Of a DNA stretch of 64,000 nt, positions 1 through 10,475 are shown piece after piece. The notes beneath the pieces were generated by a model. The model worked only from the letters and a program-made list of their open reading frames with translations, ran no database searches and had not been told where the DNA came from. Every line of letters starts with the position of its first letter. Position 1 is the first letter of the stretch. The stretch comes from Cantharellus purpuraceus (lineage: Eukaryota; Basidiomycota; Agaricomycetes; Cantharellales; Hydnaceae). The DNA lies in NCBI GenBank assembly GCA_025174535.1, contig JALBUN010000022.1, positions 363,352 to 427,351 of the forward strand. Reading direction: 5' to 3'. The position numbers and the translations under genes are program-made.

Positions 1-602
1 CGGTTGTTCTCCTCCATGATAAAGGCTTCAATAACTTTGGCCTTGTTGACGTTCTTTTGAAGCAGTAACGCGGACGTGAAGCTGTCAAACTCCTCAGGAA
101 GGGCTCTAATGAGTGTCATGATCACCAGCTCCTCGTCCTGTCTGGCTAGGGTATATGAGCCATCAGATGGACGAAGATTCTGGCAGAGTTGCATGGCAGA
201 GCTGACACGACCAATCAGTGACTGAAGCGTCTCATCAGGAGCCTTCTGTATATTGAAGAGTGCGTCATAGGCATTGAAGCGAGTGCCTGCCTGCTTCTGA
301 ACATGAACCTTGTGCAGAGCCTCCCACATTTTCACCGGATTGTCCTCTAATCCCTGAACATGAACTCGCTGCCCTTGTTCCAAGGTTGACGCAATGAGTC
401 CAGCTGCTACCTCCTGATCTAGTTCCCATTTCTCCACATCTGCAGGTTCAGTGGGGCGCTTCTTCTTGCCATTGACAAGCATCCACAAGCCCTTTGAACG
501 CAACCTTGCAGTCGTGTTGAATGCCCAGTCATGATAATTTGAGTTTGAGAGCATGGGGAACTTAGGTGACGGAGTATCGTCGTTGGAGGTGGTTGTAGAC
601 AT
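1..602 (-). CDS. Copia-type Gag, N-terminal part (runs off the left edge)
   Basis: The frame opens at an ATG at 602 and stays open for 200 codons to position 1, so the gene is partial and continues to the left. The protein starts MSTTTSNDD and carries the SNYHDW, GLWMLVNGKKK and HVQKQAGTRFNAYDALF blocks typical of the UBN2/gag-polypeptide domain of Ty1/copia elements, which builds the virus-like particle. It is clearly homologous to the gag copy at 58005-58620, but here no stop or frameshift is present. The left copy keeps a 13-base stretch near 190-210 that the other copy has lost. Retroelement Gag is certain from the family pattern; whether the element as a whole is intact cannot be seen. 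Confidence 0.85.
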   Translation of the reverse strand, partial: MSTTTSNDDTPSPKFPMLSNSNYHDWAFNTTARLRSKGLWMLVNGKKKRPTEPADVEKWELDQEVAAGLIASTLEQGQRVHVQGLEDNPVKMWEALHKVHVQKQAGTRFNAYDALFNIQKAPDETLQSLIGRVSSAMQLCQNLRPSDGSYTLARQDEELVIMTLIRALPEEFDSFTSALLLQKNVNKAKVIEAFIMEENN

Positions 603-1356
603 GGTTTATAGGTATGTGCAGCGAGGGATAGGTATGAGGTAGACGAATTGGGTGAGATATGAGTAAAGTTTGGCTAAGCGTATTCAAGTCCAAATGCAAG
701 TGAACGTGTGATAGGATAGGTTCGCAGTGTTGTAAGGTGGTTATAGCGGGTGCAAGCACTGCGTGGGCAAGATGTGGGAGGTGGTACGCACACAGGAAGT
801 GCAGGGGAGTAAGAATAAGTGCAGAGCACCAAATCCGAGAGGTAATAGTCCTAGGGTGTCCAAAAGCGGTCCTGAGTTGTCCAGAGGGGTCCTGAGGATA
901 GAGAAAATGGTCCAAATGGCACCAATCAACTCCCAGCAACTTCAGGGACAACAGGACTCAGAATGAGATGGCACGATGTAAAAGTGGATGAAAACATGAG
1001 AACAATGGCACCTGAAACCTTTGGAAAAATGAGCCACGTAGAAAAGGGTGATACCAAAACGATTGCTAGAGCAATTAACGAGATATCAAAAAATTAATAA
1101 AACAAGTATTTTAAAATTGTGGTTGTAGAACCTCGAAATTAGAATTGTTACTACCTACTTTAGGTTTAACTCCTAATGACAGTTGGGAGTAGATAGATAT
1201 TAGTTCATCATCACGAAAACCATGGGAGAGCTTTGACATATCGTTACTAGGTCTCTCAAACCCCATTGATGCTAATATTCCCTTATCAGAATGATCGGGG
1301 TTAAACTTGTTAAAAGGATACGCTCTTCCATGCCACGTCATATAATCGGCTATTAT
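603..1356. other. Copia leader followed by unassigned AT-rich sequence
   Basis: The first 100 or so bases upstream of the gag ATG match the leader at 58621-58720, then the two sequences diverge. I could not find the 153 bp copia LTR or its primer-binding site here, so the 5' end belongs to another subfamily or is rearranged. From about 1070 the sequence is AT-rich. A minus-strand open frame between about 1111 and 1356 has no recognisable domain, and its beginning lies in the joined copia scrap; I do not call it a gene. Confidence 0.4.
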
Positions 1357-1402
1357 ACAGAGATGATCCAACTGAGGGGGTGGATGATGTCCAGAATGAG
1401 GG
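1357..1402 (+). pseudogene. Copia pol scrap at insertion junction
   Basis: About 45 bases match, in inverted orientation, the copia pol segment at 35222-35270 (the stretch coding for a repeated acidic GVDDVQNEG-like linker before the reverse transcriptase). The A-family LTR at 1403 is inserted directly after it. It shows that A1, like A3, landed in a copia element. Confidence 0.6.
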
Positions 1403-3368
1403 TGTTACACACTAGGTCTGATTGGGGGTCAGTGCATGGGAATCACCTTTTCCCTATCAAATTCCATTTATGCAGCACCAATGTGCTATTCTTTGCTTTT
1501 CCATTCCTAAATATCAGCATATATTTGATGCTTGTACCTGGAATGGACTTATTCAAATATTCTCTATTTTTCCATATTTTTCTGGGAATATTCCATGCAG
1601 AACTCGGCCCAGAATCATTTATTTCTGCTGTGCTACAGTTGTGGACCCATAGGCGCCCACAAACCTTCGCGCAGCCGGCTCTCCCCTTTTGGACCAGGCA
1701 TTTGGCCTCAATTCAAGCTCAGATGTCTCTGATCAATAAATATTCTGTAACTTAACAACCACAGCCTCTCAGGGCACTATTTTCCGTGGAGATCATCACA
1801 TGACATGTGGCTATCCATGGCTGTCCAAACCAGTGCAGAAAACAGGGTGGACACCCTTCTTTTTGCCTGATCAGTGCCTAGCTCAGGGATCAGATCAGCT
1901 GATGGGTGATCAAATCAGGTGATTGCCTTGGAATATTCTACCCCTTTCCATAACATTCTAGCTGTTTCCTTCTATTATTAGATAGAACTTTCCAGAACCA
2001 TTATTCAGCTCCTGATCAGTGTTAGTGCTGTGATCAGATCCTGTGATTGGCTTGGAATATTCTACCCCTTTCTTCCACCTTCCACAACCTTCCAGTAGTT
2101 TCCATCTATTAATAGGTAGAATATTCCAGAAGCATTAGTCAGCCCCTGTAAATACAATATATAAGGAGGCCATTCTGCCTCTGAAAGAATAACATATCAT
2201 CATATTCTACCCATCTTCTGCACACCAGTGTGACTAGAGTGACATACAGTGTCATCCTCTATCTCAGTAACTGTTGATTACCAGTTCAAGGATCTTTTAC
2301 AGTTGTGTAACTGTACTTGATTGCACTCGAAGTAGTGATATTCCTGCTTTGGGCGTGAGTGTAGTATCTGCCTCACGTGACTACGAATCTACAGGGTGAG
2401 ATTGTCTGTCGATAGTCCTGCCATTAGTGCTCTTGTTTAAGTAACTAGTGTGTACTGCCTTTGCAGAGCATTAGAAGCTTGAACTCGTGTGAAGCAGTTG
2501 CTAGACTACTTCACACATTGCTGTTACCCGCTTCTGAGTGCCACTGGTTGGACGGTTGGATTCATCCACCTACTTCCTTTAGCCTCTAAGTGCATTCCCC
2601 TCTTTTTGGAATATCTGGACCCCTAAGCGTCCGTGAACTCTAGACTCTGGAAGTCTTATTCATTTCTTGCTGCTAAGAAACGTATTACCTTTCTGCGTAT
2701 AGTCTGCATTGACCAATACAAAGGATTGTAACCAAAGTACAAACGTTAAATCGTTTCTGGAGTTGTGCTGCAGCAGGGTTTGATATTCTTCTCAGCTGTT
2801 CATTCACGGAATTGTGGTGATTTAGAGTTTGCCCTAACACCATAATTTTGCGGGTTCCAAAACAGTCAGAGATTTGGTCAGAGGTTGGGTCGGAGTCAGA
2901 GAGGGAGTCGGGGTATGTTGTGGGGGTCAGAATGGACTTGGTTTCAGCTTATGTGCTGCGCCCTCACTAATACCGGTGTCCAAGATTTTGGAGACAGAGT
3001 ACAACTTAGAGAGTTAGGATCAGACTTAGGAACTAGGCATGATTTGATATTCAAACTGGGGAATGAAGTCCCCAGTTGGGCAACTTAAATACATATTTGA
3101 AATCTAATAATAATTACTCTGGTGATGGGTCTCTGAGGCTGACAGCCTTACATGAGTATGTCTGAGTCCGATGGGGACGGATGTCCGGGTTCCTATGGTG
3201 ATGCTGATGCATCAATCGGAACCAGAGATGGATGGGCAAGATTCGGTGGTGACAATTGGACAGATAAATGGAGACGTGACGGTTTCCAAATGGAGTATAG
3301 ATTTCATATGCATGGGAATCTGAGTGGATCGGATGGGGATCTGGGCATTAATGAATATAGTCATAACA
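1403..3368 (-). repeat. LTR of family A (3' LTR of element A1), split by a solo LTR B
   Basis: The left terminus TGTTACACACTAGG (1403) and right terminus GTCATAACA (3368) are the two ends of the A LTR. Positions 1433-2869 are a later insertion with its target duplication; without it the LTR is about 530 bp. The LTR reads on the minus strand and is preceded (3369-3390) by the purine-rich AAATGGAGAGATAC tract that serves as polypurine tract in this family. Many CpG to TpG/CpA changes relative to the copy at 53882-54287 indicate an old copy. Confidence 0.85.
1433..2864 (+). mobile_element. Solo LTR, family B (copy B0), TSD GTCAG
   Basis: A 1,432 bp unit beginning TGCATGGGAATCACC and ending GGTTCCAAAACA, flanked by a perfect 5 bp target duplication GTCAG (1428-1432 and 2865-2869) inside an A LTR. 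The same unit recurs at 36305-37734 and, inverted, at 38312-39740. No internal region accompanies any copy, so each is a solo LTR left by LTR-LTR recombination. A TATA-like AATATATAAGG lies near 2155. Short open frames in its first 330 bases are not conserved coding sequence that I recognise. Confidence 0.9.
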
Positions 3369-4998
3369 GTATCTCTCCATTTAAGGCGGTAATGGAACTT
3401 AAAGATTCATAAGAGGGCCAGGTTTGTCGGGATAAGCAGAGTGAAAATCAGAGATGGATTCAGATGCATGATTGAGTTTGGACGTGGAGATCCATGAGGA
3501 CTCTTCATTGGTGCCTTCATATCCAGTCCATTTGACTGGGTACTGGAGCTTGCACTTGTATCGACGATCAATCTTCAAGTCCAGGATCTCAGATATCTCA
3601 TATTTGTTATCTCCTTCAATGATGATCGGAGGAGGTGGAGGTTGCGTGTGACCAGAGATCTCATTTGTAGTAGCAGGTTTGAGCATTGATATATGGAAGA
3701 CTGGATGAACTGCTCAGAAGTGGTCAGGGAGGTGGAGGGTGAAGGACCTGCTGCCTGCATGAGCAATGACCTCATAAGGACCTAAGTATTTCTCAGAGAG
3801 TTTCTTCAATGGACAGGTGGTCTGGAAATGTTCAGCCTTAACGAATACTTTGTCTCCAATTTGCAAGTCTGGAGCCGGAATGGTGTTGGTCTGCAGAGAC
3901 ATGGTATGGTTTCTGAGCATCAGAGATGGTTTCTGGGAGATGTTGGTGTAGTTGATTGAGGTCAGTTACAAATTGGCGGGCTTTGGTGGAGGCAAGTTCC
4001 TTCTCAGGGTGGACAGAGATGTTCGGATGGTAGCCTTTATTAGCAAAGAACGGAGAAATGCCAGTAGTTGCATTTGGAGCATTGTTGTAGACGAACTCTG
4101 CTATCAGAAGTAGATCAGCCCAGTTGTTTTGTTGATAGTTACAATAGACTCAGAGATATTGTTCCAGGGACTGATTCATTTGTTCTGTTTGTCTGTCTCC
4201 TTCAGGATGGTATCCAGAGGTGAAATGAAGCTTCATGTTGAGAGCCTTTCCTAATGTGCAGAAGAAGGAGGAGACAAACTCTGAGCCCTGATCGGATGTG
4301 ACATGCAATGGGACTCCATGTTTAGAAAATATGTGAAGAACAAACAACTTAGCTAGTGAGGCAGAGGTGATGGTGTCATGCGTTGGAATGAATAGTGACT
4401 GTTTAGTGAACCTGTCAACAATCACAAGTATGGTGTCATATCTGAGCGATGGGGGAAGCTTCTCTATGAAATCATGGAGATGGAGTTCCATGGTTGCTCT
4501 GGGACTGGAAGTTGCTTAAGCATTCCGTAGGGTTTGTGCCTTTGCAATTTTGAGTGCATACACGTGGTGCAGGAGTTACAGTAGTGTTGAATGTATTCTT
4601 GCATTTTTGGCCATACATAGTCTCATCAGATTAACCCTTGTGTGCGATTTTGCCCAAAATGGCCGGAGATCAGATGATCATGGTAATACTGCAAAACTTG
4701 GAGTCAGAGACCGTTGGCGTCAGGGATGTATATCCGGTCATTTTGTCAGAGGTATCCTTTGGGGTCAAGTGACCACTTTGGATCGGAAGGGTTGTTCAAG
4801 TGTTTAACTGCAACAGGATCGGATTGGAGAGATGAGCAGATGTTGGAGCAGAGTTGGTCGATGTCCATAATGGTAACGGCTTGGAGGGTGGGAGTCATGA
4901 GGGTGGATGCCCATAGGGACGATGCCAGCTGCTCATTAGTGAACACAGAACGAAAGTTGTGTGGGTTTACAGTGGCATAGTCGCTACTCCCCTCTTGA
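3369..4998 (-). pseudogene. Element A1: chromodomain and integrase, decayed
   Basis: Reads right to left as integrase core then C-terminal chromodomain. The chromodomain part (3399-3686) shows YEISEIL, YPVKWTGYEGT and SSWIS, which in chromoviruses tether integration to modified chromatin. The integrase catalytic core (4150-4491) retains VIVDRFTKQSLFIPTHDTI and TSDQGSEF, and the segment around 4150 retains DRQTEQMNQSLEQYL. Several stops and small indels separate these pieces, so no continuous protein is made. Compared with A3 (40624-41411 and 49251-49808), most differences are CpG to TpG or CpA transitions. Confidence 0.85.
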
Positions 4999-5563
4999 GA
5001 CGCTTGTTCGGAATCATGTCAGTATACAATATTCTGATGTATAGGAGATATACATCAGGATTTCAATGATACATAAAGCCAGGGAGTTACAATTTGGATA
5101 TCTTAAAAGATTTCGGATGTGTGAAATTTTCATAAATATAAACATATATTCTATATTTTAATAAACTTTAAAAGATGAGATATTTGGTTGAGATGAACAT
5201 AATCATTTACATGGATATAATAGGAATGTCTGTATTAATATAATTGGTATTATATAGGGTATTTAGATATACAAATACCAGGTGGGGATTAAAGATAGTT
5301 CAAATTATGTTACAAGTATTGTATAAGAAAGAATCAATGATATTTGGATGTTCCCTCAAGAGAGTTGCCACCACTAAATGGGGAAAAAACAATTATTTTT
5401 GAGAATTATGCCAAAATATCACAATATGTTTTAATCTAGTATATTGTGTAAAATTTGAGAATCATGTTGAAATATGAAAATAAGTTTGAATTGAAGTGTA
5501 TTGTATAAAATTTGAGGAAAATAGGTTGTATATACGTATTTGTTGTATTTCTGAACAAGCGTC
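4999..5563. mobile_element. 565 bp MITE-like element, copy 1, TSD TGA
   Basis: AT-rich non-coding insertion with terminal inverted repeats GACGCTTGTTC(G/A)GAA (15 bp, one mismatch) and a 3 bp target duplication TGA (4996-4998, 5564-5566). The empty site is visible in the related A3 element near 50060-50066, where the flanking sequence is continuous. A second copy of exactly the same length lies at 51916-52480 and appears identical over its internal sequence. No open frame of note is present, so it is a non-autonomous DNA transposon. A 3 bp TSD is seen in PIF/Harbinger (TWA) and CACTA elements, but neither the target nor the termini match those consensus forms. Confidence 0.85.
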
Positions 5564-5566
5564 TGA

Positions 5567-7499
5567 GGGTAGACGTCCCAGCATCTAGTTAATGCATCGG
5601 GCTTTGCTCCAAGTTGACCTGGACAGAAACGGATGATGAGGTTTAACTGAGATAGGTATTCAGACCATCGGACTTGTCTCCAGGTGAGCAGTTTCATTGT
5701 GGAGAAGTATTCCAAGTTCTTGTGGTCCATTATGACGTCCACCGGATCGGAGGGGCCTTTGAGGTAGTGTCTCCATATCCGGAAGGCTTCATATATGGCA
5801 AGGAGCTCTTTGTCATGGACATCATAGTTCAGTTCAGGGGGCATAAATGTATCCGAGTGAAAAGTGATTGGATGGACAGGATTGCGGCAAGTGCATAGTC
5901 AGAGGCATCGGTCTCTAATAGGATAGGAACATCTGGAACCCAATGAGTCAGTATCGGAGCAGAAGTAAAGGCCTCTTTCAAGGTCTCAAAGCTCTGTCTA
6001 CATTCGTCAGTGAAATTCCATTGGATACCCTTCCTAGTAAGTTGGGTGAGCAGGATGGTGATATTGGAGTAGCCGTAAATGAAGCGGTGGTAGAAGTTGG
6101 CGAACCCCAGGAAGGACTGTACGTCTTTGACTTTCTGGGGTTCTGGCCATTCCTGTATGGCTTTGATTTTGTCATTGGACATTGTCAGTCCTGCCAGGGA
6201 GAGGATATAGCCTAGATACTTGACCAAGTTGGAGTGGAATTCGCATTTGTCAGTGTGGTTGAAGAGGCCATGTTTTTGGAGATGTCGGAGTACCTCTCAG
6301 ACATGTGTCTGATGCTCTTCTTTGTGATCTGAATATACCAAAATGTTGTCTAAGTAAATGAGGACGGTCACATTGAGGAGGTCGGTGAAGGTATCATTCA
6401 TGAACCTCTGGAACGTGGCTGGAGCATTGGTTAGTCCAAAGGGCATGACACACCATTTGAAAGATCCATATCACATGTGGAAAGTCATTTTCCATTCGTC
6501 ACCTTCTCGGATGCAGACTAGATGGTAGGCATGTCAGAGATCTATTTTGGAATAGATCTTAGCTTTTCAAGGACTCTTGAGTAGGTCCGTGGTGCGGGGT
6601 ATTGGGTATCAGTCTTTCTTGGTGATCTTGTTAAGTCCACAGAAGTTGATGCATAGATGGAGTGATCCGTCCTTTTTGCAGACAAATAGGACCAGAGCTC
6701 CATGGGGAGATAGGGATGGGTGGATGAAGCCTGTGGCCAAATTCTTGTCTATGAATGTTCAGAGAGCCAGTAGCTCTTTTTGGGATAGCGAGTAGATAGG
6801 GCCAAGTGGAGGGGTGGAGTTGTCATCCAGTTCAATCTTGAGATCATATGGTCGGTGTTCTGCTAGGGAGTCAGCTTTAGACTTGTTGAACATGTTGGCA
6901 AACTCATGATACTCCTTAGGAACCATAGATAGGTCTGGTGGAGTTGATCAGGTGGAACGGGCACCAAGGAATATCAGATCAGAGAGGTGAACCTGGAACG
7001 TGTGAGAGCCATCCAGTTTGCTTAGTCTGGCGAAGACCATAGCGTCCACCATTGATATAGATGGAGGGGTAGACAGAGTATCTATTGGAGCAGAGTCAGC
7101 AGAGGTGGAAGATAGTTTCGCACCTAAAGTTGCTGGTGACATCAGGGATGACACAGCCTGTACTGGGGAATGGAATGTGATATGACCCAATGCCCAGTCA
7201 ATCAACGGATTGTAGCTGGTGAGCCAATTATGTCCAAGAACCACAGAACAGCTGGAGTCAAGTGGAGTAACATAAAATGTAAGGTTCTGGATTTCTCTGA
7301 CAGAAAAACGGATAGACAGATCTATAGCTCATGAAATAACAGCATTAGTAGTGCCATCAAATAATCGGAGTGATATTGGAGTTATGGTGTATGTATGGAG
7401 TTTATGTAAATTGGAAAAAGAGGAATCAAGGAAACAGTGAGTAGAACCAGAGTCAATTAATGCTTGGATGGTGGTGTCAGGAATGGAGTCGGAGTAGAT
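5567..7499 (-). pseudogene. Element A1: protease, reverse transcriptase and RNase H, decayed
   Basis: Minus-strand gypsy pol with the expected order. Around 7420-7460 the aspartic protease motif ALIDSGSTHCFLD is visible, followed by [22 protein letters not shown] motifs are interrupted between 6240 and 6800. RNase H is recognisable at 5829-6227 (QSFETLKEAFTSAPILTHW, LLETDASDYALAAILS) and at 5570-5844 (the ELLAIYEAFRIWRHYLKG block). Many stops (for example a TGA at 7329-7331 shared with A3) and small indels make it non-functional. Confidence 0.85.
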
Positions 7500-7799
7500 G
7501 AGGAGGATAAGGGAGTCAGAGTGGGAAAGAGTGGATGCATTCAGGCGGACCTCATTTGTCATACAGGGAGTACCAATGCCGCCCTCAGCCCATATGGAGG
7601 CTATAGGACTGCTTACTATTTTTTTTGGTCTGTCGTGGCATTGGCGGTATGGCCCTTTGCCTTTGCGGACAAGGTTGCCTTGTTGCAATCCTTGGCTTGG
7701 TGGCCAGGTTTTCTGCAGAACAGACAAAGGTTGTTGTCCATGCGGCGCTGGCATTCCTGCTGGGTAAGTTTTCCATCCTTTCCCAGCTTGGTGGAGAGG
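7500..7799 (-). pseudogene. Element A1: Gag C-terminus with zinc knuckle, truncated
   Basis: The nucleocapsid end of Gag is visible as a CLFCRKPGHQAKDC zinc knuckle followed by a Lys/Ala-rich tail. The sequence runs parallel to A3 gag (52555-52920) and stops abruptly at 7799, where the LTR of the palindrome begins. The rest of A1 gag and its 5' LTR are absent from this side. Confidence 0.8.
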
Positions 7800-8313
7800 T
7801 GTTATGACTATATTCATTAATGTCCAGATCCCCGTCTGATCCACTCAGATCCCCATGCATATGAAATCTATACTCCATTTGGAAACTGCTGTCTCCATCT
7901 ACCTGTCCAATTGTCACCACCAATTCCGCCCATCTGTCTCCGGTTCCAATTGATGCATCAGCATCACCATAGGAACCTGGACATCCGTCCCCATCAGACT
8001 CAGACATACTCATGTAAGGCTGTCGGCCTTGGAGACCCATCACCAGAGTAATTATTATTAGATTTCAAATATGTATTTAAGTTGCCCAACTGGGGACTTC
8101 ATTCCCCAGTTCGAATATTGAATCATGCCTAGTTCCTAAGTCTGATCCTAACTCTATAAGTTGTACTCTGTCTCTGAAATCTCAGACACCGGTATTAGTG
8201 AGGGCGCAGCACATAAGCTGAAGCCAAGTCCGTTCCGACCCCCACGACGTACTCCGACTCTGACCAAACCTCTGACCCAATCTCCGACTACCAATTGGAC
8301 CTAGTGCGTAACA
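7800..8313 (+). repeat. 5' LTR of family A, left palindrome arm
   Basis: A 514 bp LTR running from TGTTATGAC to GTGCGTAACA, the long form that still contains the roughly 105 bp TATGGTGATGCTGATGCATC segment missing from both A3 LTRs. It is followed by GTATATTCAAACTGCC, which is not complementary to an ordinary tRNA 3' end (no TGG start), as expected if this chromovirus self-primes; that is inference. The mirror copy is 13757-14270 on the minus strand. Confidence 0.85.
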
Positions 8314-8345
8314 GTATATTCAAACTGCCATACTCACTCCTACCA

Positions 8346-8811
8346 ATGCCACGATCCACTGCCAATTCTGAACGTGCACGAACCGTCGAGGTGCCCGCTC
8401 CCAGCATTGACACCATCCCCAAGGTCGTCGAAGGACCACATAGAGGCTGTCAATGAAGAAGACGACACCCTGCCCTCTCCAAATCTGGCACAAGCCATCT
8501 CCCTGCTTGCCAGCAGCATCTGTAACCCACAAGCTCCTAAGTCCTGGACCAAGGTCTGAGAACCTGACCCATTCGATGGCTCCGATCCACAAAAGCTCCA
8601 GCCATTCTTGGTGCAATGCCGGTTGAATTTCCATGACCACCCTGACGCATTCACATCCAATCGGGCAAAGGTCACCTTCACCATGTCCTATCTCAAGGGC
8701 ACCGCACTGGACTACTTTGAGCCAGCGCTCATGGACGACTCCGATGACCCGATATGGTCAGAGGACTACTCCAACTTCATCTCCAAACTTCAGACCAATT
8801 TCGGTCCTTAC
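8346..8811 (+). pseudogene. A-family Gag N-terminus, left arm
   Basis: Begins at ATG 8346 (MPRSTANSERAR) and reads into AQAISLLAS, EPDPFDGSDPQKLQPFL and VQCRLNFHDHPDAFTSNR, the retrotransposon gag core. The frame is broken near 8435 by a small deletion relative to A3, and a TGA at 8557-8559 precedes EPDPF exactly as in A3. Coding stops at QTNFGPY where a copia solo LTR is inserted. It can only give a truncated product. Confidence 0.8.
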
Positions 8812-8965
8812 TGTAGAGCTCAAAAGCGAAGTTGGATGTTATTAGATAAGCTAAACTACAAACTCAGCAAAAAAGTGAAATTGTAGCACATAAAACACTC
8901 ATATCTCCTCACACAATAACCCAATCCATACCAAACTTTCTAGGGACCTTCAGTGCATTCCAACA
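8812..8965 (-). repeat. Copia solo LTR, left arm
   Basis: A 154 bp unit with termini TGTTGGAATG and GAGCTCTACA when read on the minus strand, the same LTR as 33425-33577 and 58928-59081. It joins gag (left) directly to the C-terminal integrase region (right), so all of protease, RT, RNase H and most of integrase are missing. The flanks CTTAC and GATCA are not a target duplication, which suggests recombination between two copia LTRs that had landed in different places of the A element. Confidence 0.85.
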
Positions 8966-9519
8966 GATCAACTACACCAACATCTCTCTGAGAAACCATC
9001 TCCGATGCCCAGAAACAATATCAAGTCTCAGCAGACCAATGCCACATTCCGGCTCTGGACCTGCAAATTGGAGACAAAGTATTCATTAAGGCTGAACACT
9101 TCCGGACCACCCACCCATCGAAGAAACTCTCCAAGAAATACTTAGGTCCTTATGAGGTCATTGCTCACGCAGGCAGCAGGACCTTCACCCTCTGCCTCCT
9201 GGACCACTTCCAAGCAGTTCATCTGGTCTTCCATATATCAATGCTCAAACCTGCTACTATGAACGAGATCTCCGGTCGCATGCAACCTCCACCTCCCCTG
9301 ATCATCATTGAAGGAGACAATGAATATGAGATATCTGAGATCCTGGACTCGAAGATCAACCGTCGATACAAGTGCAAGCTCCAGTACTTAGTCAAATGGA
9401 CTGGATACCAAGGCACTGATGAAGAGTCTTCATGGATCTCCGTGTCTGAACTCAATCATGCATCTGAATCCGTCTCTGACCCCCATTCTGCTTATCCAGA
9501 CAAACCTGGCCCCTTATGA
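8966..9519 (+). pseudogene. A-family integrase C-terminus and chromodomain, left arm
   Basis: Starts in the middle of integrase and runs through DLQIGDKVFIKAEHF and KYLGPYEVIAHAGSR into MLKPATMNEISGRMQ and a chromodomain (YEISEILDSK, LQYLVKWTGYQGTDEESSWIS) ending in PDKPGPL. It has no start of its own. The chromodomain portion from 9241 is open to the stop at 9519. Confidence 0.85.
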
Positions 9520-9684
9520 ATCTTTAAGTTCGATTACTAATGCTAATTCTATTATTTTGCATCATCATTTTATTACAAGTCACAAGGGAAATTACCAGCC
9601 TGCCCAAAAAACTCCAAAGGAATATCACTCCGACTCATTTTTCTCCTCCACTCTGAAATTTATAATCATTTTCATTTTTTATTT

Positions 9685-10440
9685 TTATACATCGCATTTC
9701 CTTTTTCCCTTCCCCTTATCTACCTCAGGCTCCGTCTCTGACTCATCATCACTCTCTACATCCAACACCCAATCTTTCTCATCCCCCATGTCCGAATCCT
9801 CGTCCAAAGGGGCTATGAACTTCCGCAACTGATGTAACTTGGCTGTCCGCCGACCCTCCAGAACCTCCTTCCGTTTCATCATCTTCACCAAGTCCACTAG
9901 CAACCCCTCCATCTGCCGGAGGTGCTCCAACTGAAGGTTAACCAGCTGGATAAGCTGGCCCATGGTACTATGGGGTGCAGAGATGTGCCCCGTACCTGCA
10001 CTGGTCATTGCCCCTTCCGATCTGACACCGCTACCCCCGGCTGCCACAGCACCTGTCTCTGTCTGCCATTTTTTGGTTGGATGACCTTCCGATTCTTTCT
10101 CTGCTCTTCCTCCTCCTTCCATCTCCGTTCTGCCTCCTCCTCCTCCTTCCATCTCCATTCCACCACCTCCTCCTCCTTCCGTCTCCATTCCTCCTCCTCC
10201 TCCTTCCGTCTCCATTCTGCCTCCTCCTCCTCCTCCTTCTGTCTCCATTCCTCCTCCTCCTCCTCCTTCTGTCTCCTTTCCTCCTCCTCCTCCTCCTCCT
10301 TCCGTCTCCGTTCTGCTTCCTCCTCCTCTTTCCATTTCTGCTCCTCTTCCTCTTCCTTCCATTGGGCCAAGAGCAACTGCTCAAGCTCAGCCACGCTCAT
10401 GCTTGCCAAAGGGTTTGATATTGTTGAGGATAAGACCTCA
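9685..10440 (-). pseudogene. Antisense accessory gene of family A, left arm, internally deleted
   Basis: Lies tail-to-tail with the chromodomain gene. From right to left it encodes MSVAELEQLLLA, a long Glu/Lys/Arg-rich coiled-coil-like tract built from repeats of about 10 residues (WRRKEEEEE type), then, after a frame change, VRSEGAMTSAG and the conserved acidic tail LDEDSDMGDEKDWVLDVESD. The central region with the zinc-cluster cysteines present in A3 (39746-40063) is missing. The likely initiator ATG of A3 has become ATA. TATA-like TATAAAAG lies just upstream near 10452-10460. Confidence 0.7.
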
Positions 10441-10475
10441 ATCATGCCCCTCTTTTATATGTCTCCAGACCCCCA

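Noticed and set aside
1111..1356. Minus-strand AT-rich open frame near the left edge
   Set aside because: Its start lies in joined copia sequence and no motif is recognisable; could be chance.
1291..1755. Plus-strand frame of 154 codons running from copia scrap into LTR B (similar frames at 35872-36627 and 39418-39825)
   Set aside because: The conserved part lies wholly in the LTR and begins in different host sequence in each copy, so it is an accidental frame in a repeated sequence.
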